A stretch of 64,000 bases of DNA from Sphingobacterium olei (GTDB taxonomy: Bacteria > Bacteroidota > Bacteroidia > Sphingobacteriales > Sphingobacteriaceae): assembly GCF_005048855.1 (NCBI RefSeq), contig NZ_SUME01000002.1:663057-727056 (forward strand). The letters are read 5' to 3'. Below the pieces are notes generated by a model. It was given only the letters and a program-made list of their open reading frames with translations, was not told the DNA's origin and made no database searches. Shown in pieces: positions 18,629 through 27,428 of this stretch. The stretch's first letter is position 1. Each line of letters begins with the position of its first letter. A program made the translations under genes and the position numbers.

Positions 18629-19774
18629 TTATATATATTGAGCCCCTTTCGGGAACGTTTGATATTTGAACAATAAAACTAATTGCAAAGACAAATCTAA
18701 AAATAATATTTTTGGATTTGCATTTCTTTCAATTGCATAATGCGCCTTTTCAAGCAACGCTATAGCTTCTTCTAGTTGTTCAAATTGATAAATTCCACTA
18801 AATTTTTCGACAAAAGTCAATTCTTCTTGCTGCAAAAACACTAAATCACGTAAACCTTGCTGCATCAATATAATTTGTCGCATCATATTAATGGCATAAA
18901 GTAAGAAACTTTTTTGGTTTTCTCGTCCTAGTTTTGCAAGATTTTCATCAGACAACGGAATAATTTCCGAGCCGTTGTCTGAATAGATATTGCGAAGCCA
19001 ATAAACAAACAGATCGAACGTTTTATTTTCGCTTTCTTGTTGAATGAGATTTAAAGCCTCTTGAATATTTCCATCCGCGATAAAAGCGATCTCATTGGCA
19101 CTTTTAGGATCAAGATTTTTGTTTTCGATAAGAAAGGTCTTGATTTTATCGTGTTGTAACTTATTTATTTTGACCAGCTGTGTACGCGAAATAATGGTGT
19201 TAATTATTTTATCCTGATTTTCAGCTACAAGTAAGAAGAGTGTTTTTTCAGGAGGTTCTTCAATTAATTTCAATAAAGCATTCCCCTGTGTGTCTAAATA
19301 TTCCGGCAACCACATGATCAATACTTTGTATTCCGCCTCAAAGGATTTAAGACTTAGCTTTTTAATGATACTGTGCGCTTCTGCAATATTGATATTTGCT
19401 TGCTTATTTTCCGCATCCAGTTGGTCTCTCCAAAAAGACAGTCCCATATAAGGATTTGCGATAAAAGATTTACGCCAGTTTTCCACATAAGTGGTTGCTG
19501 TTTCATCTTTACCTTTTGCAAAGAAGGGATAAGAAAAATGCAAATCCGGATGAATAAGTTTATCGTACTTCCGGCAAGAAGGGCAATGCCCGCAACTGTC
19601 CTCATCACCTTTATCCTCGCAATTTAAATACTGTGCATAGGCTACAGCCAAGGCGAGACTTCCAGAACCTTCCGGCCCTAAAAACAATTGCGCATGACTC
19701 ACCCGGTTTTCTTTCACCGTGTGGAGTAAATGTGCTTTAATGCTTTCGTGTCCTACAATCTCTTTAAACTGCAT
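18629..19774 (-). CDS. holB: DNA polymerase III delta' subunit
   Basis: 381-residue clamp-loader subunit of AAA+ fold that helps place the beta clamp on DNA. The zinc-binding cysteine cluster is visible (CGHCPSCRKYDK near residue 62). The Walker A position reads GPEGSGSLAL, lacking the Lys of GxxGxGK[ST], so the subunit probably does not hydrolyse ATP, as expected of a delta' rather than a gamma/tau subunit. The LIEEPPEKTLFLL and ISRTQ motifs are typical. First gene of a minus-strand operon with ricT, gldH and lpxK, divergent from dnaN. Confidence 0.93.
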   Translation of the reverse strand: MQFKEIVGHESIKAHLLHTVKENRVSHAQLFLGPEGSGSLALAVAYAQYLNCEDKGDEDSCGHCPSCRKYDKLIHPDLHFSYPFFAKGKDETATTYVENWRKSFIANPYMGLSFWRDQLDAENKQANINIAEAHSIIKKLSLKSFEAEYKVLIMWLPEYLDTQGNALLKLIEEPPEKTLFLLVAENQDKIINTIISRTQLVKINKLQHDKIKTFLIENKNLDPKSANEIAFIADGNIQEALNLIQQESENKTFDLFVYWLRNIYSDNGSEIIPLSDENLAKLGRENQKSFLLYAINMMRQIILMQQGLRDLVFLQQEELTFVEKFSGIYQFEQLEEAIALLEKAHYAIERNANPKILFLDLSLQLVLLFKYQTFPKGAQYI

Positions 19775-19792
19775 ATGTATTCGCTACAGCTA

Positions 19793-19800
19793 CAAATGTA
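19793..19800 (-). promoter_or_regulatory. -7 element of the holB operon
   Basis: Reads TACATTTG on the minus strand, matching TAnnTTTG. Predicted transcription start near 19788, a leader of about 14 bases. Confidence 0.55.
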
Positions 19801-19909
19801 CTAATTTAATAATTGAGTTGGTTGAAACGATACAACAACCTTTCGTCGGTATTGTAAAGATTTGATAATTTTTCTGTATTATTGCATATAAAAAATTAGC
19901 AAATCAGAA

Positions 19910-21034
19910 ATGAGATTTATTGTATCTACTTCAGTTTTATTAAAGCAATTGCAAGCCATTAGCGGAGCTTCTAGTAGCAGTACTGTGCTTCCAATATTGG
20001 AAAACTTTTTGTTTGAAATCAAAGATAACACGCTTACTATTTCGGCTACGGATTTACAAACCAGTATGGTAACTTCTCTGCCAATTGAAGCTAAAGAGGA
20101 AGGCCGTGTGGCTATGCCGTCTAAAATCTTGATAGATACGTTAAAAACTCTTCCAGATCAACCCGTAGCTTTTTCGGTAGACACGAATACATTGGCTATC
20201 GAAATAAGTGCCGGAGATGGAAAATATAAATTAAGTGGTGAGAATGCTGACGATTTTCCAAAAATTCCTGTTGTAGAAAATGTGACGACTGTAAAGATTA
20301 TCGCCCCAATATTGGCGGAAGCAATAAACAAAACGATTTTTGCAGTAAGTAATGATGAATTGCGCCCTGCTATGTCGGGGGTACTTGTGCAATTGGGAGA
20401 TCAAAATATAACTTTCGTGGCTACGGATGCACATCGTTTGGTCAGGTACCGCCGTACAGATATTGGTACTGAAAAACCAACGTCTATTATCCTTCCCAAA
20501 AAAGCACTAGCCTTATTGAAGTCTTCACTTCCTTCGGATGATGTGACCGTATCTATTGAATATAACAATACAAATGCATTCTTTCAATTTGGAAGTATTC
20601 ATCTAATCTGTCGATTAGTAGATGAGCGCTACCCGGATTACGAAGCCGTGATTCCTCAGGTAAATCCCAATAAGCTGACAGTTGATAGGTCGTTATTTTT
20701 GAATACCCTTCGACGTGTGGTCATTTTCGCCAATAAAACAACGCATCAGGTAAGGTTGAAAATCAATGGTAGTGAGTTACATATTTCGGCAGAGGATTTG
20801 GACTTCTCAAATGAAGCGCATGAAAGATTAAGCTGTCAGTTTGAAGGCGAGGATCTGGAGATTGGCTTCAATGCCAAATTCTTGGTGGAGATGTTAAACA
20901 ATTTAAATTGTGAAGAAGTCGTATTGGAAATGAGTACGCCAAATAGAGCGGGATTATTGGTGCCGGCTATAAAGCAGGATAATGAAGATATCCTGATGTT
21001 GGTCATGCCTGTTATGTTAAATAATATCGGTTAA
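19910..21034 (+). CDS. dnaN: DNA polymerase III beta sliding clamp
   Basis: 374-residue ring-forming processivity clamp with three repeated beta domains (about 1-120, 130-245, 250-374). Typical elements are the N-terminal MRFIVSTSVLLKQLQAISG, ATDAHRLVRYRR in the second domain, and the C-terminal MLVMPVML, where the final residues help form the protein-binding pocket. Length is normal. It is divergent from holB, with 135 bases between; dnaA lies 5.3 kb upstream on the same strand. A DedA gene follows after 11 bases and may be cotranscribed. Confidence 0.98.
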   Translation: MRFIVSTSVLLKQLQAISGASSSSTVLPILENFLFEIKDNTLTISATDLQTSMVTSLPIEAKEEGRVAMPSKILIDTLKTLPDQPVAFSVDTNTLAIEISAGDGKYKLSGENADDFPKIPVVENVTTVKIIAPILAEAINKTIFAVSNDELRPAMSGVLVQLGDQNITFVATDAHRLVRYRRTDIGTEKPTSIILPKKALALLKSSLPSDDVTVSIEYNNTNAFFQFGSIHLICRLVDERYPDYEAVIPQVNPNKLTVDRSLFLNTLRRVVIFANKTTHQVRLKINGSELHISAEDLDFSNEAHERLSCQFEGEDLEIGFNAKFLVEMLNNLNCEEVVLEMSTPNRAGLLVPAIKQDNEDILMLVMPVMLNNIG

Positions 21035-21045
21035 TTCGTTCGATC

Positions 21046-21705
21046 TTGGAATTCATTCATTCGCTAATAGATTTTATACTCCACATTGATGACCATCTTG
21101 TGGAGATTGTCAATGATTATCGGTATTGGACATATCTGATTTTGTTCTTAATAATTTTCGTTGAAACGGGTGTTGTCGTGATGCCTTTTTTACCGGGCGA
21201 TTCCTTATTGTTTGCAGCAGGCATGTTGGCAGCCCAGCCTAATGAACTTAACGTATGGATTATGATAATCCTATTATTAGTTGCCGCGATTACCGGAGAT
21301 TCTCTTAACTACGCTATCGGCAAGAACTTTGGGATGCGGATTACGAAGTTCAAGCTTTTCGGTAAGCAGATGGTATCCGATGAACAGATTGCCAAAACAC
21401 ATTCTTTCTATGAGAAGTACGGTAGTAAAACGATTGTAATTGCCCGCTTTGTTCCGATTGTAAGAACCCTCGCTCCTTTTGTTGGAGGTATAGGAAAAAT
21501 GAACTATGGAACATTTATCACCTATAATGTAATAGGAGCTGTTCTTTGGGTTATCGGAATTACATTAGCAGGATACTTTTTAGGAAATATCCCGATTATA
21601 CGAGATAACTTCTCAAAAGTGGTATTGATAATTATTTTTCTTTCTATAGTTCCGATTCTATTCGAAGTCGTTAAAGAAAAATTTTCCAGAAAAAAGGAAG
21701 CTTAA
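21046..21705 (+). CDS. DedA family membrane protein
   Basis: 219-residue inner-membrane protein of the DedA/Tvp38 group, thought to flip or transport polyprenyl or phospholipid carriers. The signature FVETGVVVMPFLPGDSLLFA lies near residues 38-57, the FYEKYGSKTIVIARFVPIVR element near 118, and four to five hydrophobic segments are visible. The predicted start is TTG; the next Met lies past the first family-conserved residues, so the TTG is accepted. It follows dnaN by 11 bases. The stop codon lies in the centre of a long terminator hairpin. Confidence 0.9.
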   Translation: MEFIHSLIDFILHIDDHLVEIVNDYRYWTYLILFLIIFVETGVVVMPFLPGDSLLFAAGMLAAQPNELNVWIMIILLLVAAITGDSLNYAIGKNFGMRITKFKLFGKQMVSDEQIAKTHSFYEKYGSKTIVIARFVPIVRTLAPFVGGIGKMNYGTFITYNVIGAVLWVIGITLAGYFLGNIPIIRDNFSKVVLIIIFLSIVPILFEVVKEKFSRKKEA

Positions 21706-21727
21706 TAAGCTTCCTTTTTTCTGGAAA
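21683..21727 (+). terminator. terminator overlapping the DedA stop codon
   Basis: A 22-bp perfect inverted repeat around a single central base (21705) starts inside the last codons of the DedA gene. The descending arm contains TTCCTTTTTTCTGG. Ribosomes finishing translation would cover the ascending arm. Confidence 0.85.
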
Positions 21728-21815
21728 TCGTTTCCGATGATCACAAAAATACCATCAATTTCGTGCTGTTTTAAACGTTGTAAACGAGAGCTAGTCTGTA
21801 ATTAAAAATATACGC

Positions 21816-22394
21816 ATGCGAATTCTTATTTTATTAATCTCTTTTTTCTTTTTTACAACGGGTAATGCTCAAAAAAAGAATATCATTGTTGACAAGGTTC
21901 AAGCTAGAGAGGCCTATGAGTTATTAAATGATATTCGAATGAATCCAAAAAAATATGCCAGGGTATTGGGAATATCTGATATTTCGAAAGTCACAAGCAC
22001 AAAATTAGTATGGAATGATGTTCTAGCCCAAGTAGCTGAATTTAGGGCTTACGATATGGCCAATCATAATTATTTTGATCACGTTTCGCCCAAAGGGCTC
22101 GGGCCGAACTATTATATCGCGAAAGGTGGATATTCCCTGAATAGTGATTGGCTGAAGAAAAGTGCCGCGAATAACTTTGAATCCATTGCTGCCAACCACC
22201 CTACGGCTTCAGAGGGAATAAAAGCGTTTATTATTGGAAAAAATTCTCCTGGATTTATGCACCGAAAGCATGTTTTGGGAATGGACGAATGGAACGGATC
22301 ACTTGTCGATATCGGTATTGGTTTTGTGCGCGTACCTGTTGGTTCACGCTATACAAGTTATTTATGCGTCTTGATCGCTAAACATGATTGGTAG
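21816..22394 (+). CDS. secreted CAP-domain protein
   Basis: 192 residues with signal peptide MRILILLISFFFFTTGNAQ and one CAP/SCP-like domain (PF00188 type) spanning most of the chain. Landmarks are ELLNDIRMNPKKYA near residue 30, AEFRAYDMANHNYFDHVSPKG near 72, and the final GIGFVRV...TSYLCVLIAKHDW. The domain is extracellular or periplasmic; bacterial members have no settled function. It is preceded by a strong terminator, so it is its own unit, and it ends 53 bases before yicC. Confidence 0.85.
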   Translation: MRILILLISFFFFTTGNAQKKNIIVDKVQAREAYELLNDIRMNPKKYARVLGISDISKVTSTKLVWNDVLAQVAEFRAYDMANHNYFDHVSPKGLGPNYYIAKGGYSLNSDWLKKSAANNFESIAANHPTASEGIKAFIIGKNSPGFMHRKHVLGMDEWNGSLVDIGIGFVRVPVGSRYTSYLCVLIAKHDW

Positions 22395-22436
22395 CCGGCG
22401 AATTTTTCGGGTGTTTTCGGAGACATGAATATTTCA

Positions 22437-22444
22437 TACCTTTG
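22437..22444 (+). promoter_or_regulatory. -7 element 4 bases before the yicC start
   Basis: TACCTTTG ends 4 bases before the ATG at 22448. In Bacteroidota transcription begins about 5 bases after the G, so the mRNA would be leaderless. Confidence 0.55.
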
Positions 22445-22447
22445 CGT

Positions 22448-23323
22448 ATGATAAAATCAATGACAGGATATGGTGTTGGCTCGAAAGAAAACGAGCAGGT
22501 AAAATATACCGTAGAAATCAAATCTCTAAATTCTAAATTTTTGGAGTTAGGTATCCGCCTTCCAAAAGCGGTTTCAGATAAAGAACTGACTTTGCGGGGT
22601 GAGTGTAGTAAACTTATTGAACGAGGTAAAGTCAATGTGATGATTTCTTCAGAATATACTGATCAAACAGCAAAAGCCTCGACTATTAATGGCGACCTGC
22701 TAAAAAAATATTACACACAACTTCAAGAAATTGCTTTCCAAGTAGGAGATAAACAAGCTTCTTTGTTTGATTTGGCCTTGAACATGCCGGAGGTAGTGAC
22801 GAATAACGAGGATGAGGTGGATGAAGAAGAGGGAAAAATTTTAATGGCCGCTTTTCACCAGGCTATTGAAAAATTTAATACCTTTCGTTTAGATGAGGGT
22901 AAAGTGCTGAAGTCGGATTTAGAAAGTCGGGTGAAAATGATTTTATCTTTTTTATTGGAGGTGGAATCGATAGAAGGAGATCGTATTCCCTTGATCCGTG
23001 AACGAATTAGTCAGTATATGGACGATACCGTAGGAAAAGAACATATTGATAAAAACCGTTTCGAACAGGAATTGATTTTTTATATTGATAAATTGGATAT
23101 TACCGAAGAGAAAGTTCGTTTGAAAAGTCACTGTAATTACTTTTTGGAAGCTTTGACGGCAACGGATTCGAACGGAAAAAAACTAGGATTTATTTCTCAG
23201 GAAATGGGTAGGGAAATCAATACATTGGGATCGAAAGCTAATCATGCAGGTATTCAACAAATTGTTGTACGGATGAAAGAGGAATTGGAGAAGGTCAAAG
23301 AACAATTACTAAATGTTTTATAG
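22448..23323 (+). CDS. YicC family endoribonuclease-like protein
   Basis: 291 residues from the ATG at 22448, chosen because MIKSMTGYG is the invariant start of the family; an in-frame start 60 bases upstream is unlikely. It contains the YicC N-terminal domain (about 1-155) and the DUF1732 C-terminal domain with DKLDITEEKVRLKSHCNYF and the end LGFISQEMGREINTLGSKAN. E. coli YicC has been reported to cleave RNA and to affect the sRNA RyhB. The gene heads a run with gmk (3 bases) and nadD (11-base overlap), a conserved yicC-gmk arrangement in many bacteria. Confidence 0.95.
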   Translation: MIKSMTGYGVGSKENEQVKYTVEIKSLNSKFLELGIRLPKAVSDKELTLRGECSKLIERGKVNVMISSEYTDQTAKASTINGDLLKKYYTQLQEIAFQVGDKQASLFDLALNMPEVVTNNEDEVDEEEGKILMAAFHQAIEKFNTFRLDEGKVLKSDLESRVKMILSFLLEVESIEGDRIPLIRERISQYMDDTVGKEHIDKNRFEQELIFYIDKLDITEEKVRLKSHCNYFLEALTATDSNGKKLGFISQEMGREINTLGSKANHAGIQQIVVRMKEELEKVKEQLLNVL

Positions 23324-23325
23324 TA

Positions 23326-23904
23326 ATGAATGGTAAATTAATAATTTTTTCTGCACCATCAGGAGCTGGAAAAACAACTATAGTAAGACATATATTAGGG
23401 CAATATAGCGATAAGTTTGAGTTTTCGATTTCTGCTAGTACACGTGCTCCACGGGGAACAGAAGAGAATGGAAAGGATTACTATTTTATATCGAAGGACG
23501 ATTTCTTGCATAAAGTTGCAAAACACGAATTTATTGAATTTGAGGAAGTTTATGCGGGTACTTTTTATGGTACATTGCGCTCGGAGCTGGAGCGCATATG
23601 GGCTTTGGGCAAGCATGTGATATTTGATATTGATGTGATAGGTGGATTACGTCTCAAATCAAAATATCCGGAAGATGCGTTAGCTATTTTTGTCAATCCC
23701 CCCTCTTTGGCTGTTTTGAAAGAACGCCTTTCGGGTCGAGGTACGGATTCGGAAGAGAAACTGAAGGAACGTTTTGCGAAAGCAGAATTGGAATTATCTT
23801 ACGCCGATAAATTTGACGTGATATTGAATAACTTTGACCTGGATACAGCATGTAAAGATGCTGAAAAACTGGTGTTGGATTTTTTAGAGTATAATGGTAA
23901 ATAA
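23326..23904 (+). CDS. gmk: guanylate kinase
   Basis: 192-residue nucleotide kinase converting GMP and ATP to GDP and ADP. P-loop APSGAGKTT near residue 10, the GMP-binding region STRAPRGTEENGKDYYF near 38-54, and FDIDVIGGLRLK near 98 are all present. Length fits. It follows yicC by 2 bases and overlaps nadD by 11, so the three are translated from one message. Confidence 0.97.
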   Translation: MNGKLIIFSAPSGAGKTTIVRHILGQYSDKFEFSISASTRAPRGTEENGKDYYFISKDDFLHKVAKHEFIEFEEVYAGTFYGTLRSELERIWALGKHVIFDIDVIGGLRLKSKYPEDALAIFVNPPSLAVLKERLSGRGTDSEEKLKERFAKAELELSYADKFDVILNNFDLDTACKDAEKLVLDFLEYNGK

Positions 23905-24475
23905 AAAAATTGGTCTATTTTTTGGCTCCTTCAATCCCATTCATATAGGTCATTTGATTATTGCAAATTATATGGCAAATCATACCGAACTGGATGAAGT
24001 ATGGTTTGTTGTGTCGCCCCAAAATCCGTTCAAGGAAAAAAAAAGTTTGGGAAATATGTACGACCGATTGGAAATGGTAAACTTAGCCATTGCCGATACG
24101 GTAAACCTGAAAGCCTCGGATATCGAATTTAAATTACCACAACCTTCTTATACTATCGATACCCTAATGTATTTAGCGGAGAAATATCCAGTCAAAGATT
24201 TCTTTCTGATTATGGGAGAAGACAATTTAATCGGTCTTCCGAAATGGAAAAATGCCGATATTATTCTGCGAGATTATAAAATATTAGTTTATCCTCGACC
24301 GGGATATAAGGAAAGCGAGTTAAAAAATCACCCTTCCGTTATCATGACGGAAACTCCCATGATGGAATTATCCTCTACTTTTCTGCGCAGATCGATAAAA
24401 GACGCAAAAAACATTAAATTTTATACACCGGATAAGGTCATTGATTTTATAGAGAAGAAAGGGCTATATTCATAG
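23894..24475 (+). CDS. nadD: nicotinate-nucleotide adenylyltransferase
   Basis: 193-residue nucleotidyltransferase that adenylates nicotinate mononucleotide to deamido-NAD, a step shared by de novo and salvage NAD synthesis. The nucleotide-binding motif GSFNPIHIGHLI is near residue 10, and the ELSSTFLRRSIKD (SSTxxR) motif is near 156. Overlaps the 3' end of gmk by 11 bases. Its stop lies inside a convergent terminator shared with kduD. Confidence 0.95.
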   Translation: MVNKKIGLFFGSFNPIHIGHLIIANYMANHTELDEVWFVVSPQNPFKEKKSLGNMYDRLEMVNLAIADTVNLKASDIEFKLPQPSYTIDTLMYLAEKYPVKDFFLIMGEDNLIGLPKWKNADIILRDYKILVYPRPGYKESELKNHPSVIMTETPMMELSSTFLRRSIKDAKNIKFYTPDKVIDFIEKKGLYS

Positions 24476-24484
24476 CCCTTTCTT
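24455..24484. terminator. bidirectional terminator between nadD and kduD
   Basis: A 13-bp stem AAGAAAGGGCTAT with its complement (24472-24484) and an ATTC loop overlaps the last codons of nadD and ends next to the kduD stop at 24485. Confidence 0.85.
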
Positions 24485-25255
24485 TTATCTGCCCATCCAA
24501 CCTCCGTCTACTGTAAGAATCGTGCCGTGTACATAATCTGAAGCTTTTGAAGCTAAGAATACTGCCGGGCCTTTAAAATCTTCCGGCTCTCCCCAACGTG
24601 CTGCAGGAATACGACCCAAGATTGATGCCGAACGTTCAGGATCTTCCCGAAGAGCTTCTGTATTATCGGTAGCGATATAACCTGGAGCGATTGCGTTTAC
24701 ATTAACCCCTTTGGAAGCCCATTCATTAGCAAATGCTTTTACTAAGGAACCGACAGCACCCTTAGAGGCGGCGTATCCTGGTACATTAATTCCGCCCTGA
24801 AAAGTCAATAGCGAGGCGGTAAATACAATTTTACCCGAACCGCGCGCTATCATATCTTTACCTATTTCGCGAGTTAAGATAAATTGGGCGTTTTGATTGA
24901 TTTCTATAATTTCATCCCAATATTCATCTGGATGTTCCGCTATAGGTTTGCGTAAGATATTTCCCGCATTATTGAATAGAATATCAATTTGCGGATGTTC
25001 TGTTTTTACTTTTTCAATAAATGTATAAAGCTCTTCACGTTTTGAAAAATCACATTGGTAGGCGTAGAAGTTTCGACCGATTGCTTTAATAGATTGTTCG
25101 ACCTTGGAGTTCTCCAACTCTAGGGTTGCTGACACGCCGATAATATCCGCTCCGGCCTCTGCAAGAGCTTCGGCTAATGCTTTACCGATACCTCGTTTAC
25201 ACCCCGATACGAGTGCAACTTTTCCTGTTAAATCAAAAGAATTTAATATAGACAT
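24485..25255 (-). CDS. kduD: 2-dehydro-3-deoxy-D-gluconate 5-dehydrogenase
   Basis: 256-residue short-chain dehydrogenase reducing 2,5-diketo-3-deoxygluconate to KDG in uronate/pectin breakdown. The nucleotide-binding motif is SGCKRGIGKA near residue 17, NNAG near 94, and the catalytic Tyr-x-x-x-Lys is in YAASKGAVG near 158. The end TVDGGWMGR is typical of KduD. It follows kduI by 16 bases. Pectate lyases, KdgK and KDPG aldolase are absent from the window, so the rest of the route must be elsewhere. Confidence 0.92.
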   Translation of the reverse strand: MSILNSFDLTGKVALVSGCKRGIGKALAEALAEAGADIIGVSATLELENSKVEQSIKAIGRNFYAYQCDFSKREELYTFIEKVKTEHPQIDILFNNAGNILRKPIAEHPDEYWDEIIEINQNAQFILTREIGKDMIARGSGKIVFTASLLTFQGGINVPGYAASKGAVGSLVKAFANEWASKGVNVNAIAPGYIATDNTEALREDPERSASILGRIPAARWGEPEDFKGPAVFLASKASDYVHGTILTVDGGWMGR

Positions 25256-25271
25256 TAATATTAGTTTATTA

Positions 25272-26120
25272 TTATTTTAGATCAGTTATAGCACTTTTAT
25301 CCATATCATCATAGTCCATGTTTTCGCCAGCCATACCCCAAATAAAGGTGTAATTGCTTGTTCCGGCGCCGGAATGTATAGACCACGGTGGAGAAATTAC
25401 AGCCTGTTCATTTTGCATCCAGATATGGCGGGTCTCATCGACCGGCCCCATAAAATGGGAAACAGATTGTCCTTCCGGTACGTCGAAATAGAAATATACT
25501 TCCATACGGCGGTCGTGTGTATGGGCCGGCATGGTGTTCCAAACAGAACCCGGTTTTAATTCGGTCATTCCCATCTGCAATTGGCACGTCTGGATGACAG
25601 TATGCAATAACATCTGATTAATTGTACGGTGATTGGCTGTTTCTAACGCACCTAATTCGATTTTATTCGCTTCGGCCTTGGTTACACGTTTTGTTGGGTA
25701 ACTATGATGAGCCGGAGTAGAGTTTAAATAGAACTTTGCAGGTTTGCTCGAGTCGTTACTGATAAAATAAATTTCTTTGGCTCCTTTTCCAATATATAAC
25801 GCTTCTTTGTAGTTCACCTCAAAAGTTTCGCCATCGACTTCTACTTTTCCATCTCCCCCAACATTGATAATGCCCAATTCACGGCGCGCTAAAAAGTAAG
25901 GTTCTTTTAACAATGGTTCAATCGTTTCGAGTTTTAGTTTTCCATTGACGGGAAGTGCTCCTCCAGCCATATAGCGATCATAATGCGTATATACAAAGTG
26001 TACTTTATCTTCGAAGAAAAGTTTATCGATTAAAAAATTTTCACGAAGACCTTTCGTGTCTAAGGATTTCGCTTCGTTAGGCCCAATAGCATACCGGCTC
26101 TCAAAGGTAATGTTACTCAT
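25272..26120 (-). CDS. kduI: 5-dehydro-4-deoxy-D-glucuronate isomerase
   Basis: 282-residue cupin isomerase converting 5-keto-4-deoxyuronate to 2,5-diketo-3-deoxygluconate, the substrate of the downstream kduD. The metal-binding motif PAHTHDRRMEVYFYFDV is near residue 196, with a further His in SPPWSIHSGAGTSNYTFIWG near 247. Full length for the family. First gene of the two-gene kduI-kduD unit; a 213-bp AT-rich gap upstream separates it from csbD and should carry its promoter. Confidence 0.96.
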   Translation of the reverse strand: MSNITFESRYAIGPNEAKSLDTKGLRENFLIDKLFFEDKVHFVYTHYDRYMAGGALPVNGKLKLETIEPLLKEPYFLARRELGIINVGGDGKVEVDGETFEVNYKEALYIGKGAKEIYFISNDSSKPAKFYLNSTPAHHSYPTKRVTKAEANKIELGALETANHRTINQMLLHTVIQTCQLQMGMTELKPGSVWNTMPAHTHDRRMEVYFYFDVPEGQSVSHFMGPVDETRHIWMQNEQAVISPPWSIHSGAGTSNYTFIWGMAGENMDYDDMDKSAITDLK

Positions 26121-26333
26121 AGTTTAGCTGAAATTTTGAAATAAATTCTAAACTTAACTAAAATTACGTTGATATGCAATATAATTGGATTGTATACCAA
26201 CTTCGATTATCGTTTTACCGGGGTTGCGTTAGCCGCTTCCCTTTGGAATTTTTATAGGATGAAATATATTTTTTTAAAACATTTGCTCAGCCGGATTGTT
26301 GAATTTATATCACATATAACGGAGTAATATATA

Positions 26334-26522
26334 ATGGATAAATTAGATTTAAAAGGAAAGTGGAACGAATGGAAAGGGAAAGCAAAGCAAGAATACGCAG
26401 AGTTGACGGATGACGATTTAAAATATGAAGAAGGAAAAGATGATGAATTACTGGGACGGCTTCAACAAAGACTGGGTAAAGCCAGAGAAGAAGTCATTGA
26501 TTGGCTTAAAGGTTTAGGTTAA
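26334..26522 (+). CDS. CsbD family small stress protein
   Basis: 62 residues with the CsbD pattern: [20 protein letters not shown] followed by [22 protein letters not shown]. Such proteins are abundant, hydrophilic and general-stress induced, with unknown molecular function. The Trp-Asn-x-x-Lys-Gly-Lys core is intact. Followed by its own terminator. Confidence 0.88.
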   Translation: MDKLDLKGKWNEWKGKAKQEYAELTDDDLKYEEGKDDELLGRLQQRLGKAREEVIDWLKGLG

Positions 26523-26542
26523 AATTAACGATTGGATAATTT

Positions 26543-26582
26543 AAAGGTTGGTTTCTGTTTGGAAATCAACCTTTTCTTTTTT
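26543..26582 (+). terminator. terminator of csbD-like gene
   Basis: AAAGGTTG (26543-26550) pairs with CAACCTTT (26568-26575), with further pairing inside, and is followed by a TCTTTTTTT tract, 21 bases after the stop. Confidence 0.8.
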
Positions 26583-26633
26583 TATACGTACAAACCATAT
26601 GGAGATTTTACAATCTCTTAATTTATTTCTTTC

Positions 26634-26641
26634 TAACTTCG
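26634..26641 (+). promoter_or_regulatory. -7-like element 5 bases before surE
   Basis: TAACTTCG resembles TAnnTTTG with one change and ends 4 bases before the ATG at 26646, so the transcript would be leaderless or nearly so. Confidence 0.4.
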
Positions 26642-26645
26642 CAGT

Positions 26646-27425
26646 ATGGCAAAAAAGAAACCGATGATTTTGGTCGTCAATGATGACGGCATTACAGCAC
26701 CGGGTATTAAAGTGCTGCTTGAAGAGATGCAAAAAATAGGCGATATCGTAGTGGTAGCTCCGGACAGTCCGCAATCGGGAATGGGACATGCCATAACGAT
26801 CGGAAAACCGCTCCGTTTGGACAAAATTGACCTGTATGAAGGCGTGGAGATGTATAAATGCTCCGGTACACCGGTAGACTGTGTCAAGTTAGCGGTAAAC
26901 AAGATTTTTAAGGGTAAAAAACCTGATTTATGTGTATCAGGAATCAACCATGGGTTGAATTATTCCATTAACGTGCTATATTCGGGGACGATGTCAGCTG
27001 CGGTAGAGGGCGCCATAGAGGATATTCCGTCGATAGGATTTTCGTTAGATGATTTTTCGCATCATGCCGATTTTTCGCATTGCCGACCGTATGTACGGGC
27101 TATTGCCCAGCAGGTGTTGGATAATGGTTTACAAAAAGCAACGTTGTTGAATGTCAATTTCCCCCATGTCGGCAAAGAGCTAAAAGGGATAAAAATCTGC
27201 CGGCAGGCGACCGCCAAGTGGTTTGAGGAGTTTGATGAACGCCTGGATCCGTACAATAGAGAATATTTTTGGATGACCGGTAAATTTCAACTGTTAGATA
27301 AGGGAGAGGATACCGATGTACACGCGCTGAGCAATGGTTATGTTTCCGTGGTGCCTACCCAATTTGACATGACCGCCCATCATACCATTACCGAATTAAA
27401 TTCCTGGAATTTTGATGTTAATTAA
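26646..27425 (+). CDS. surE: 5'/3'-nucleotidase SurE
   Basis: 259-residue metal-dependent phosphatase acting on nucleoside monophosphates. The metal-binding motif VNDDGITAPGI is near residue 11, SGMGHAITIGKPLR near 44, and SGINHGLNYSINVLYSGTMSAA near residues 98-119 carries the conserved Asn and Ser residues. Length is normal. A small membrane-protein gene follows after 3 bases and mqnD after that, so surE probably heads a three-gene unit. Confidence 0.96.
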   Translation: MAKKKPMILVVNDDGITAPGIKVLLEEMQKIGDIVVVAPDSPQSGMGHAITIGKPLRLDKIDLYEGVEMYKCSGTPVDCVKLAVNKIFKGKKPDLCVSGINHGLNYSINVLYSGTMSAAVEGAIEDIPSIGFSLDDFSHHADFSHCRPYVRAIAQQVLDNGLQKATLLNVNFPHVGKELKGIKICRQATAKWFEEFDERLDPYNREYFWMTGKFQLLDKGEDTDVHALSNGYVSVVPTQFDMTAHHTITELNSWNFDVN

Positions 27426-27428
27426 AAA

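Noticed and set aside
23395-23620. Opposed short ORFs inside gmk
   Set aside because: Shadow frames within a kinase gene whose motifs are complete.
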